A stretch of 24,527 bases of DNA from positions 1-24,527 of the IMG/VR virus record IMGVR_UViG_3300042543_000255; one strand, written 5' to 3'. The translations under genes and the position numbers were made by a program. The notes under the pieces are model-generated. The model saw only the letters and a program-made list of their open reading frames with translations, searched no databases and was not told the DNA's origin. The stretch is from a virus. Shown here in pieces: positions 13,610 to 20,736 of this stretch (position 1 is the stretch's first letter; every line of letters starts with the position of its first letter).

Positions 13610-14044
13610 TCAGGTCAGCGAGCTAGTGCGAACCAGCGTGAGCACAGCCTGCCCACGCACCGCGTCATTGGTCGCGAGCGTCAGTGTCGAGCTAGCCACC
13701 GTCGCATAGAACGCCGTCCCGGCGACAGCAGTCGATCCGATCAGAGCAGTGCCGCCGATTGCGATGTAGACCGTGGCGGTTGCGCCGTCGAGAAGGATGG
13801 TCTTCCCCAGGTAGTCGAACGTGATCTGCCGGCCCGACCCGCCGTCCTCGGCAGGGATCACGAGCGGACGATCCATCGTCGCAGCGAGTTCGCCCGCAGA
13901 CTGCGACAGGTGTGCCACGTCGATCCGCGAGTCTGCCCCGGCGGCAGGATTGGTGTTGCTGATGACGATGTTCGTCGCCGTGTAGTTGTTGGCACCGAAG
14001 CGAAGGATTGTGCCGGAACCATCGTGCGGGGTCGAGAATGACAC
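13610..14044 (-). CDS. Major tail tube protein candidate, 144 aa
   Basis: A small beta-rich protein with G-S-G-T-x-L start, ISNTNPAAG, then SRIDVAHLSQSAGE and ITFDYLGKTILL. The I-D-V-x-x-L-S/D element followed by R-Q-I-T-F-D is a common feature of siphophage tube proteins. It directly follows the DUF3168 tail terminator and precedes the chaperone pair, the canonical tube position. The GTG start at 14044 has AGGAG 10 nt upstream, inside the end of the previous gene. The strong ribosome binding site suits an abundant virion protein. Confidence 0.65.
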   Translation of the reverse strand: MSFSTPHDGSGTILRFGANNYTATNIVISNTNPAAGADSRIDVAHLSQSAGELAATMDRPLVIPAEDGGSGRQITFDYLGKTILLDGATATVYIAIGGTALIGSTAVAGTAFYATVASSTLTLATNDAVRGQAVLTLVRTSSLT

Positions 14045-14048
14045 GGTT

Positions 14049-14468
14049 CTAGATCTCCTGCCAGAGAATGGTGTAGGTCTGCGTCACGCTGTAGACGGCG
14101 GGCAACTCGCCACCGGCCAACTGTACGAACCCGTCGCTCTCACTGAGCAGCGACACGTTCCGCACTGAAATCCAGTTTCCCAACGCCCCGTTGAAACCAT
14201 CCAGTGTTTGGCGGCAGCGGTCAGCCAGTTCCCTTACTCCCTCATAGGTCGTGGCGTACATATCCACGGCCAGCGTTACCGTCGCAACGCCCGACGGGCC
14301 GGATAGGGTGGCTTCCCGCTGCACCGCCTGCCGCCGCCAAGTGACGAACGGGATCGCCGCCGAGGCGGGGGCGATGACGGGGTACACCCGGTCGCCCACG
14401 ATCTCCGCGACGGCGGGGTCGGCGACCAGGGCATCGCCGATGAGGCGTTCGGGGGATTTGACGCTCAT
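14049..14468 (-). CDS. Tail terminator / tail completion protein (DUF3168-like), 139 aa
   Basis: The ATG at 14468 overlaps the gp10-like stop (ATGA). The protein shows the DUF3168 pattern: L-I-G-D-A-L-V-A-D-P-A-V then VGDRVYPVIAPASAAIPFVT, a beta-strand VTLAVDMYATTYEGVRELAD with the following helix RCRQTLDGF, and a closing strand AVYSVTQTYTILWQE. Members such as HK97 gp11-type proteins cap the tail and join it to the head. Gene order between gp10-like and tube genes agrees. Confidence 0.85.
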   Translation of the reverse strand: MSVKSPERLIGDALVADPAVAEIVGDRVYPVIAPASAAIPFVTWRRQAVQREATLSGPSGVATVTLAVDMYATTYEGVRELADRCRQTLDGFNGALGNWISVRNVSLLSESDGFVQLAGGELPAVYSVTQTYTILWQEI

Positions 14469-15298
14469 GTGCCGATGGTTCCCGTGGATCGCTGCGAGAG
14501 GGTGTCGAGGGCTTGCTCCAGCGAGAGCCGCAGTTCCCGCTGGAGGATCTCGGCGACGGTGGGCTGCGTGCGTGCCCACGCGGTCTTGAGGGGCGGCTGC
14601 CCGTCACTGCCGCCCGCCGGCATCGCCGGAATCGTGATCGGCTGACGCGACTTCTTGAAGAAGGCGTTCGGATAGCCCGGCTCAGTGATGAAGCCTCTTT
14701 CGCCGCCTCGGAACTTGTTGATCTTGAACGGCCCGAGCCGGTTGTAGCTGCTCGCGTAGAAGTAAGAGTTCGGGTCGTTCACGAGATGTGAGGTAACGCC
14801 GTGCCCGCGAACCGAATGCCCCTGCACGGTGAACGTCTTGCCATTGCGTGTCATCGTGTACGTGCGTCGATCGAAGCCCGGCTTGTTGTAGCCAGGGCGG
14901 TTGTATGCCTTCGGCGGCGACGGTAGGCGGATCTGCCGGGGCTGCGTGCCCTCTTCGAGCCACCACTGGTGAAATGCCCGGTCAGGGCCGGCTCGCACCG
15001 TGCCGCCGGCAGCACTTACGGAGTCCGAAAGCCCCGCACGTCGGAACCCGAGCACCGCAACCGCCGCCCCGTCCTTCGCGTAGACGAGGATCTTCTTCGC
15101 TACCGCACGCCGCAGGTTGCCCGTCGGCCCGAGCGGCGTGGTCTGCTTCAACGCTTGGAACGCAGGCTCGATCGCCTTCGTGAGTGCCGCCTTCAGAATG
15201 CGAGCCTTGTCAGCCGGCGAAAACAGCCGGCCGATGTCCTGCTGCAACTGCCGCAGTTCCGCCATCTCGGCGGTGATCTCAATGCCCGCGACTGCCAT
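14465..15298 (-). CDS. HK97 gp10-like neck/tail protein with a large insertion, 277 aa
   Basis: The ATG at 15298 overlaps the head-closure stop (TGATG); the longer frame to 15532 is a shadow of that gene. The N-terminal helix, TPLGPTGNLRRAV, FHQWWLEEGTQPR (residues 109-121) and the C-terminal helix VAEILQRELRLSLEQAL match the HK97 gp10 family, usually about 130-160 aa. Residues about 125-220 are an additional segment rich in Tyr, Asn, Pro and Arg (KAYNRPGYNKPGFDRRTY, SYFYASSYNRLGPF) lying between the E-E-G-T motif and the closing P-A segment. The extra part may add a surface loop or domain to the neck. Confidence 0.8.
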   Translation of the reverse strand: MAVAGIEITAEMAELRQLQQDIGRLFSPADKARILKAALTKAIEPAFQALKQTTPLGPTGNLRRAVAKKILVYAKDGAAVAVLGFRRAGLSDSVSAAGGTVRAGPDRAFHQWWLEEGTQPRQIRLPSPPKAYNRPGYNKPGFDRRTYTMTRNGKTFTVQGHSVRGHGVTSHLVNDPNSYFYASSYNRLGPFKINKFRGGERGFITEPGYPNAFFKKSRQPITIPAMPAGGSDGQPPLKTAWARTQPTVAEILQRELRLSLEQALDTLSQRSTGTIGT

Positions 15299-15621
15299 CA
15301 GTCCACCCTCTCCGTGCACAGCAACTCGTGCTCGCTGCGGTTCGCGTGTTCCAAGAGCGTCGTGATCTCCAGCACCCGACCACGCCACAGAAGCCGCATC
15401 GTCTGCACGAGCCCCGTCACGTACCGCAGCCGCACCCGGTGCGTGCCTTCGGTCTGCTGCTGCCCCAGGAGCAGCACCTCGCGAGACGAGAGCCCTTCGA
15501 CGCTCGCCCACCGCTCGGCGAACGTCGCCCACTCCAGCGTGGTCTCACCGAGCGAGTTGCGTCGCTCGGTTGCCTGCTGAATCGTCACCCGCTCGCGAAG
15601 CCGCCCCGGATCAAGAGCCAT
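15298..15621 (-). CDS. Head closure / head-tail adaptor protein (Phage_H_T_join), 107 aa
   Basis: MALDPGRLRERVTIQQATER followed by NSLGETTLEWATFAERWASV and a central S-S-R-E-x-x-L-L-G-Q is the recognisable pattern of SPP1 gp16 / HK97 gp9-type closure proteins. V-R-L-R-Y and L-W-R-G-R-V-L-E-I-T-T continue it. It forms the ring below the connector that retains DNA and docks the tail. The start overlaps the previous gene by 11 nt. Length is typical. Confidence 0.88.
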   Translation of the reverse strand: MALDPGRLRERVTIQQATERRNSLGETTLEWATFAERWASVEGLSSREVLLLGQQQTEGTHRVRLRYVTGLVQTMRLLWRGRVLEITTLLEHANRSEHELLCTERVD

Positions 15622-16039
15622 ACATCACCAGCGTGTAAGACGCGGTGCCCGCCGTGCCAAAGACGTTGATCGAAAACGAGACAGTCTCCAACGCTTCCGA
15701 CACCGCGACCTGACCGGCACGCGAATAGATCGTCCAATCGTTCACGCCGCAGCCGCCGATGCCGTCGCACGCCACGAGCGTCGGGCCTGACGCCTGAAAC
15801 GCCACTCGCGAGACGCTGGAGAACGACACGATGTCGCCCGCTGCATTGCGGTAGGTTGTCGGGGCGATCGACACCGTAGACACGGCTGTGCCCACGGTGC
15901 CCGTCACGACCGCGATCTTGCCGAAGTCATACTCGGTCGCGTGCGTCAGGTTGATAGTCTTCATGCTGCTCGCGCCGCCCGCCACGGTCGAGTCATTGAA
16001 CGATACGTCGATTCCGAATCGGCCCTTGACGTTGCTCAT
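15611..16039 (-). CDS. Hypothetical virion-region protein, 142 aa
   Basis: The ATG at 16039 overlaps the connector stop (ATGA), with GGAG 6 nt upstream. The protein is a predicted all-beta, Ser/Thr/Val/Gly-rich domain (DFGKIAVVTGTVGTAVSTVS, then GDIVSFSSVSRVAFQASG and SFSINVFGTAGTASYTLVMY) with two nearby cysteines (ACDGIGGCG). It resembles the 142-aa protein after the capsid gene in length and composition, though I cannot show homology. An insertion between connector and closure genes is unusual; a decoration or neck-whisker role is a guess. Confidence 0.65.
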   Translation of the reverse strand: MSNVKGRFGIDVSFNDSTVAGGASSMKTINLTHATEYDFGKIAVVTGTVGTAVSTVSIAPTTYRNAAGDIVSFSSVSRVAFQASGPTLVACDGIGGCGVNDWTIYSRAGQVAVSEALETVSFSINVFGTAGTASYTLVMYGS

Positions 16040-16632
16040 CGGTAGCTCCCCCACTTCGCCGAATCGAGCAACGCCTTCACGCCGAAGGGAATCTCCGACA
16101 GGCTCACCGCGTCAGCCGCCATGCGACGCTCATACCAGAGCCCGACCAGCCAGAGGATCGCCGACTTCACCCGCTGCTCAATGCCCGAGCCGTCGGAACT
16201 TTTGCCGCCCCACCATGTCACCGTCACCGCGTTGTAGTCCAGCAGGTGCGAGGGCCAGGAGCCGTTGTAGTTCGTGCGGAGCACACCCGGCACGCTGTCT
16301 CGATCGACCCGGTACTGATTCGTCGCGAGCGTGGCGGTGCTCTGATTCTCCAGCGTGTAGGTCACGCTGACAGCCGTCGTGGTGCCGGCGGTCGCCATCG
16401 GCGGGCGGGGCAACTCGATCTCCACGGGGAACGAGTCCAGCGTCATCCGGTACTGCGTATGCACGAACGTCTCGTCGCAGTACGCCTCGCACCACTCGCG
16501 AGCCGCCTTGATGTACGCCGCGATCAGGGCATCGTCGGTATCGACATCGACCCGGCAGTGCGACTTCGCCTCGGCGAGCGTGACCGGCTCAACCGCCGGC
16601 TGCGTCAGAGTCTTGAGGCTGCGGTATCGCAT
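16036..16632 (-). CDS. Head-tail connector protein (phiE125 gp8 / HK97 gp6-like), 198 aa
   Basis: I chose the ATG at 16632 (AGGA 6 nt upstream); an ATG-frame extension to 16677 lacks such a site. EPVTLAEAKSHCRVD, then DDALIAAYIKAAREWCEAYC, the strand QYRMTLDSFP, IELPRPP, VTYTLE and the C-terminal helices RVKSAILWLVGLWYERRMAA form the well-known phiE125 gp8-family pattern. These proteins form the ring beneath the portal. It overlaps the 79-aa gene by 44 nt, suggesting tight coupling. Confidence 0.88.
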   Translation of the reverse strand: MRYRSLKTLTQPAVEPVTLAEAKSHCRVDVDTDDALIAAYIKAAREWCEAYCDETFVHTQYRMTLDSFPVEIELPRPPMATAGTTTAVSVTYTLENQSTATLATNQYRVDRDSVPGVLRTNYNGSWPSHLLDYNAVTVTWWGGKSSDGSGIEQRVKSAILWLVGLWYERRMAADAVSLSEIPFGVKALLDSAKWGSYR

Positions 16633-16828
16633 TCGGTTTCCTGCCGCGTCGCGGTCGTGCGTCAGCCCGCTCGGCATCGGGCTCGACCGTCGCCGCCTCG
16701 ATCAAATCCATCTGCGGTTCCCGCACGGCGATGCCGTCGCGAATAAGCCGCCGTGCCGTCTCGTCTTCGCAATCAACCACCCGGCCGACGGTGTAGGTCG
16801 AGTAGTTCTGCGTCAGTTTTATTTTCAT
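16589..16828 (-). CDS. Small phage protein, 79 aa
   Basis: The ATG at 16828 overlaps the glycosyltransferase stop by 4 nt; the longer frame upstream is only its shadow. MKIKLTQNYSTYTVGRVVDC then DETARRLIRDGIAV is the compact fold (V-x-L-x-x-x-Y-x-x-x-x-x-G-x-V-V-D ... A-x-x-L-I-x-x-G) found in many small phage head-region proteins of unknown role. The second half is disordered, with Arg/Pro-rich PRRGRKPNAIPQPQ. It lies between the glycosyltransferase and the connector. Confidence 0.75.
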   Translation of the reverse strand: MKIKLTQNYSTYTVGRVVDCEDETARRLIRDGIAVREPQMDLIEAATVEPDAERADARPRRGRKPNAIPQPQDSDAAGG

Positions 16829-17559
16829 GATCCAGGGGCACTCCATGCAGTTTTGGGCTTGCCGTTCGCGGTGTAGTCGCCGACGTACTGAAACACGGGC
16901 TTCTGGAGATCCTTGCCCGGCCAGACCGAGACCCACTCGCCGTGACCGATCGCGATCCGGGGGGAGATGTAGACGCGGTTCCCGCCGGCTCGGAACTGTT
17001 TCCAAAAGTGAATGTCGGCGTCAGTTCTTCCCGATTCGTAGTCCCCGTCAGCATTCGGGATGTCTTGGAACCAAGGCTTCGGCGTTCGCTTCAACGCCTT
17101 GGTCGAAATCAGCGTGCAGCCGAAGTGAGCCGAATCGACTTCCTGCACAGGCTCGGCGAACCAGCTCATCGGCAGTTCGGTTGCCCCTCCCTCGGGCGGC
17201 TTGTCGAGCGTGCCGGGCAACGTGAACATCGGGCGACCGTCCTCCCGTTTGACTTGCAGCGGGGCGAGGGCGTCGCACTGAAAAGCCATCGCGATCGCGA
17301 CCAGTTCCTCGACCGTCTTCTTGTCCCAAAACGAATCCATGTCGGTGCAAAGGATGTACTCGGTTTGGTCAACGAACTGGGAGAGGCACCGGGACAACAC
17401 CTGACCCCACAGAGCACCCTGCCCTAGCGTCGGGCGGATGCCGAGTGGCATGAGGGCTTGAGCCCAGCCGAAGACATTCGAGAGCGGGCCGAATCGCGGG
17501 CCGCTCATCACGCACTCGATCCGAACATCGACATCCGTACCGCCGACCTTGACGATCAT
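16825..17559 (-). CDS. GT-A-type glycosyltransferase in the head operon, 244 aa
   Basis: The ATG at 17559 has GAGGG 4 nt upstream; a GTG-started extension to 17601 would begin inside a strong hairpin. Evidence for a GT-A fold is the nucleotide/metal motif D73-M-D75 after a hydrophobic strand (EYILCTDMDSFW), an acceptor-side segment VDSAHFGCTLISTKAL, TDADIHFWKQ, and a metal-ligand type His in IAIGHGEWVSV. The N-terminal part (SNVFGWAQALMPLGI, LWGQVLSRCL) resembles phage-encoded family-2-like enzymes. It would transfer a sugar from an NDP-sugar; the acceptor may be a virion protein, host glycan or modified DNA. Overlap with the 79-aa gene shows it is part of the structural operon, not a later neighbour. 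Confidence 0.8.
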   Translation of the reverse strand: MIVKVGGTDVDVRIECVMSGPRFGPLSNVFGWAQALMPLGIRPTLGQGALWGQVLSRCLSQFVDQTEYILCTDMDSFWDKKTVEELVAIAMAFQCDALAPLQVKREDGRPMFTLPGTLDKPPEGGATELPMSWFAEPVQEVDSAHFGCTLISTKALKRTPKPWFQDIPNADGDYESGRTDADIHFWKQFRAGGNRVYISPRIAIGHGEWVSVWPGKDLQKPVFQYVGDYTANGKPKTAWSAPGS

Positions 17560-17575
17560 GAAGCCCTCAAACAGA

Positions 17576-17609
17576 GATGGCGGGCACGGCTCATGCCGCA
17601 CCCGCCATC
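17576..17609 (-). terminator. RNA hairpin between the small head gene and the glycosyltransferase
   Basis: As minus-strand RNA, 17609-17595 and 17590-17576 pair over 15 bp (13 Watson-Crick, two G-U) around an AUGA loop. On the plus strand the two G-U positions become C-A mismatches, so the structure is specific to the transcribed strand. It is followed by TCTGTTTG, only a weak T-tract. It lies 24 nt past the stop of the 142-aa gene. An attenuator or partial terminator, or an mRNA processing site, would lower expression of genes beyond the capsid block. Confidence 0.65.
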
Positions 17610-17633
17610 CACTGTGTCGAGGCTGTCAAGCGA

Positions 17634-18062
17634 TCAGCCGCTGTACTTCGCGAGCACGCCCTTCGCGGAAGCCGTCTCGGGGCCAGCCTCACCCTTGCCC
17701 AGCCGAGCCACGATGGTCGTGGCCAGCGAGGTAGCGGGAGTGGCATCGACCTTGACATATCGGCCCTTGCCGCGAAGGTCAACATCGAGCCGCACCACGC
17801 TGGGCTGAGCCGTCACGGCCACGCTCGCGGCGGGAACCGCCACGGTGTAGACCGAGGAGCCCGCCGTGTTGGTGTCGCCCTGCGAGAGCGTCAGCACGTT
17901 GAGGATCGACGCCGAGGTGTTGGCCGGGGTCGCCGAGACCGCCACCACCACATCGACTGACGCGTAGTCATAGCCGAGGGTGTCGATAGTCAGGGTCGCT
18001 GTGCCGGCAGCACTCGTGACCGTCGTGCCAACGACCGTCTTCGTAGCTTCGAGGTGATTCAC
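17634..18062 (-). CDS. Hypothetical head protein, possible capsid decoration, 142 aa
   Basis: The GTG start at 18062 lies 31 nt after the capsid stop, with AGGAG 10 nt upstream. The protein is beta-rich, small-residue rich and low in aromatics (VVGTTVTSAAGTATLTID, then YASVDVVVAVSATPANTSAS and SSVYTVAVPAASVAVTAQPS), ending in a short basic helix. Abundant small beta proteins directly after the capsid gene are often decoration or cement proteins. The hairpin that follows would keep its expression linked to the capsid. No sequence family is recognised. Confidence 0.65.
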   Translation of the reverse strand: MNHLEATKTVVGTTVTSAAGTATLTIDTLGYDYASVDVVVAVSATPANTSASILNVLTLSQGDTNTAGSSVYTVAVPAASVAVTAQPSVVRLDVDLRGKGRYVKVDATPATSLATTIVARLGKGEAGPETASAKGVLAKYSG

Positions 18063-18093
18063 TGGTCAGATTCTCCTAGGAAGGGGTCAGAGG

Positions 18094-19464
18094 TCACGAG
18101 GCGAACTTGAGGGCGACGATGGGGCCAGCCTTGGTGGCATCGCCGAGGTCGTGAGCAACCATCGCGACGCGAGCCGTGGCGAACGTCAGCAGCTGGTCGA
18201 ACTCGATGAACCGGCTGGCGTCGGTCTTCACGCTGATCTCGCGGCGGGTGCCCATCGTGCAAGCCTGCGAGAGATCGCCGAACAGGCAAGCGATCTGATT
18301 CGCGGTGCCGGTCAGGCGGCTCTCCAGGGGATGCACAAGCACCACCGGGAAGCCCAGGAAGGACAGGTTCGCACCGCCAGCCACGTCGGCCTGATTGTTG
18401 CCGCTCGCAGCCATCATGAGCCGCAGCATCGAGGAACCGTAGCCGGCGGGGCTGATGTACCACTTGGCATTCCGCCGAGCGTACAGGGGCAGCCGGGCGA
18501 CCACGTTCGTGTAGTCCGAGAGGTCGAGACCGCTCGTGCCACCGCCGAAGGTGTTGTTGCCGGTGTCAGCCGTCACCACGCTCGCGGCGTGCGTGCCGTC
18601 GTTGATGGCGACCGCCACGCCCACCGTGCCGTGATAGAGCGAGCCGTTTCCGGTTCCGATGAACCCGGCGTTGTCGTAGGCTTCACTGAACGCCTGGGCT
18701 GTCTCGACGGCCATTGCGTCACCAAGTGAAATCACAGAGTCTTCCATGAGGCTCATGGGCACCCTGTTGTCCACGCCCCACAGCTTCGCCACGAGTTGCA
18801 CGTTGTCGAAGGTCACGTTCGTGCTCTCGGGAGCAGCGTTCTCACCGATCGGCTTCGCCGACAGACCGCCGGTGCGACGGGCGATCAACAGCGTGTCGCT
18901 GTTCATCGTCACGTTGCGGGCGTTCGCCGGGAAGGCACCGAACTCTTCGACCAGCCGGATGATCTCGCTGGAAAGCTCGTCATTGGTCAGCACACCGCCG
19001 AGCGAGTTGATTCCGCCAGCCTGGGCACGGAAGTTGACGCCGTGATCGTGGCACCACCGCCGGGCTTCGTCATCGTTGAACAGGCTCGCCTTGGCAGCCA
19101 TGCCCGCACGATATGCCCGCTCTTCGCAGCGGAAACCGCGAAGGGGGCGATGATTCTTCGGAACGGCGTAAACCTTGGCGCGACTCTCCACGGCGGGGGT
19201 CTCCTCGGTGGCTTCGATCTTCTTGGCGGGAGCGGCACGCTCCAGAACGCTGCGGAGCTCAAGCTCCTTGGCCTGCACGCGGGCCAGGAACTCGATCCGC
19301 TCCTTCAACTTGTCGGCCCGAACTTCGAGCGACCGGAGCGAAGCCTCTTGCTCTTCGGTCATCGGCTCAGCGGGAGCCTCACCCTCGGGAGCGTCCTCGG
19401 TCATCGCCTCCATCTCGGCGACAACGCCAGCCAACTCTTCGAGCAATGCCTTGATCTTGTCCAC
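18094..19464 (-). CDS. HK97-fold major capsid protein, 456 aa
   Basis: I chose GTG at 19464 (AGGAG 8 nt upstream) over an upstream in-frame start at 19533. Residues 1-100 form a charged helical delta-type scaffolding domain (VDKIKALLEELAGVVAEMEA, then KLKERIEFLARVQAKELELR). In HK97 this part is removed by the prohead protease, here encoded two genes upstream. The HK97-fold part begins after about residue 110, with SLGGVLTNDELSSEIIRLVE, VPMSLMEDSVISLGDAMAVE (E-loop/spine helix region), YISPAGYGSSML, LGFPVVLVHPLES and the closing strand RVAMVAHDLGDA. No catalytic residues are expected. Gene order is canonical. Confidence 0.93.
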   Translation of the reverse strand: MDKIKALLEELAGVVAEMEAMTEDAPEGEAPAEPMTEEQEASLRSLEVRADKLKERIEFLARVQAKELELRSVLERAAPAKKIEATEETPAVESRAKVYAVPKNHRPLRGFRCEERAYRAGMAAKASLFNDDEARRWCHDHGVNFRAQAGGINSLGGVLTNDELSSEIIRLVEEFGAFPANARNVTMNSDTLLIARRTGGLSAKPIGENAAPESTNVTFDNVQLVAKLWGVDNRVPMSLMEDSVISLGDAMAVETAQAFSEAYDNAGFIGTGNGSLYHGTVGVAVAINDGTHAASVVTADTGNNTFGGGTSGLDLSDYTNVVARLPLYARRNAKWYISPAGYGSSMLRLMMAASGNNQADVAGGANLSFLGFPVVLVHPLESRLTGTANQIACLFGDLSQACTMGTRREISVKTDASRFIEFDQLLTFATARVAMVAHDLGDATKAGPIVALKFAS

Positions 19465-19494
19465 GAGGGAGGCTCCTGTAGTCGGGTTCGCGGC

Positions 19495-19508
19495 AACGCG
19501 ATCGCGTT
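19495..19508. repeat. 14-bp perfect palindrome in the capsid leader
   Basis: AACGCGATCGCGTT is a perfect palindrome in the 86-bp gap between the zinc-ribbon gene and the capsid start, 31 bp upstream of the GTG. It could be a protein binding site. With no loop it is unlikely to be a useful RNA hairpin. It contains GCGATCGC, a frequent word in some GC-rich genomes, so chance is possible. Confidence 0.4.
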
Positions 19509-19550
19509 CGCCTACCCCGAAACTAGGAGCCACGCCCCGGAACCATGCAG

Positions 19551-19733
19551 TTAGGCACGCTCGGCAGTAAACAACTTTCGCCGCACTTCAGTGCCGTGCA
19601 CGATCTGCTTGTCGGTGCAGCCGCACCGCTGGCACCGCAGATAGCGAGTCTGATACTCGCCGCTGCGAACGCTCGACGCGACGGCGTACTTGCCATCGCG
19701 GCACCGGGGGCACGAATCACCACTAGCGGCCAT
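19551..19733 (-). CDS. Small zinc-ribbon protein, 60 aa
   Basis: Two C-x-x-C knuckles (C8-P-R-C11 and C34-Q-R-C37) separated by 22 residues define a zinc ribbon, with an aromatic strand YQTRYLRCQRC between. The tail HGTEVRRKLF is basic. The start overlaps the protease stop by 11 nt. Similar mini-ribbons, related in look to transposase or transcription-factor zinc ribbons, occur in phage head operons without known function. Nucleic-acid binding is the natural guess. Confidence 0.7.
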   Translation of the reverse strand: MAASGDSCPRCRDGKYAVASSVRSGEYQTRYLRCQRCGCTDKQIVHGTEVRRKLFTAERA

Positions 19734-20736
19734 GCTGCCTCAGATACTCGCGAATCTCTGCGGCACGCGACCGGGCAAGCGAACGCCTCGCCACCTCGAT
19801 CTCCTGCTGCTGCCGGTACTGGTCGAATGACCGCTGTGCAACTTTCACATCGGCATCGGGATACGCCGGGAACGTCACCGGCCCGACATCCAGGAGCGAG
19901 TCGATCCGCTGGATCGTCCGCACGCTGCGACCGTCCTCGACCGCCCACGAGTCGCCGCCGCTTGGCACGGTGAACGAGAACGACGAGCCCTTCACGATGC
20001 CCGCCCGAATGTTGCTCGCGATGTCCCGCCCGTAGGTCGTGTCGGGCACCGGGAACTCATACCGCAGCCCAACCTCATCGACCGTCATCCGCAGCGTGCC
20101 GGGGTAGCGGGCGAGGGGGTAGTTCGGGTCGTGATTCCACAGGGCTCGCGTCTCCAGCGGCTTCCGCCTGCCGCGACGCTCGGCGACCAGCCCGAACGCA
20201 CCGGGGTCGATCCGCTCCACGAAGTCGCCCAGGTCGAGGGAGAGCACGCCGAACTTCGCTGCGTAGCCAACGACGTATTCGCGTTCGCTGCCGTCATCAT
20301 CGCTGCGGCTCTCGACCGCGAGCAGCGGCACCGCCGACTCGATCTCGTCAATCGCCAAGGAACGCCGTTCGATGTTGCCCATGATGCTCCTGCCTTCCTC
20401 GTCTGCCGCTTCGATCTGCTTGGTCAGTTTGCTCGCCCACGCTTGCCCCGGATCGCCGCCCCACAGAGCCCACGCGATCCGGCCCGCACTCGGGAAGCCG
20501 TCCTCGCCGGGGCTCCAGCCCTCGCCCTGCTTGTCCACTTCGTGCCGGGCGAAGTAGCTCGCCATCCGCTTCGCCGTGTCGGGCGAGATGTTCGTGCCGT
20601 TCGACAGGTCGCGTGCTCGGGCAACGCCGACTGCCGTGCCGCCTCGGTTGTATTCGCTTCGCCACGCGAGCCCCTTCGCTGCTTCCTCCCGCACGCCGCT
20701 CGGCGGGCTGAAGTCGATGTGGTCATACTTAGCCAC
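19723..20736 (-). CDS. HK97-type prohead protease (S78) with an N-terminal accessory domain, 337 aa
   Basis: The GTG at 20736 has GGAGG with a 7-nt spacer and overlaps the portal stop by 8 nt; a frame extension to 20787 has no such site. Residues about 120-310 match the S78 family: ERRSLAIDEIES, YVVGYAAKFG, ERIDPGAF, the histidine motif ALWNHDPNYPLAR, GTLRMTVDEVGLRYEF, and the serine motif VKGSSFSFTV. It matures the capsid and removes the delta domain. Residues 1-115 are a separate domain (VGVARARDLSNGTNISPDTA, MASYFARHEVD, GRIAWALWGGD) that I have seen in other phage proteins but cannot name. An internal ATG at 20382 preceded by AGGAG could give the protease domain alone. Confidence 0.88.
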   Translation of the reverse strand: MAKYDHIDFSPPSGVREEAAKGLAWRSEYNRGGTAVGVARARDLSNGTNISPDTAKRMASYFARHEVDKQGEGWSPGEDGFPSAGRIAWALWGGDPGQAWASKLTKQIEAADEEGRSIMGNIERRSLAIDEIESAVPLLAVESRSDDDGSEREYVVGYAAKFGVLSLDLGDFVERIDPGAFGLVAERRGRRKPLETRALWNHDPNYPLARYPGTLRMTVDEVGLRYEFPVPDTTYGRDIASNIRAGIVKGSSFSFTVPSGGDSWAVEDGRSVRTIQRIDSLLDVGPVTFPAYPDADVKVAQRSFDQYRQQQEIEVARRSLARSRAAEIREYLRQHGR

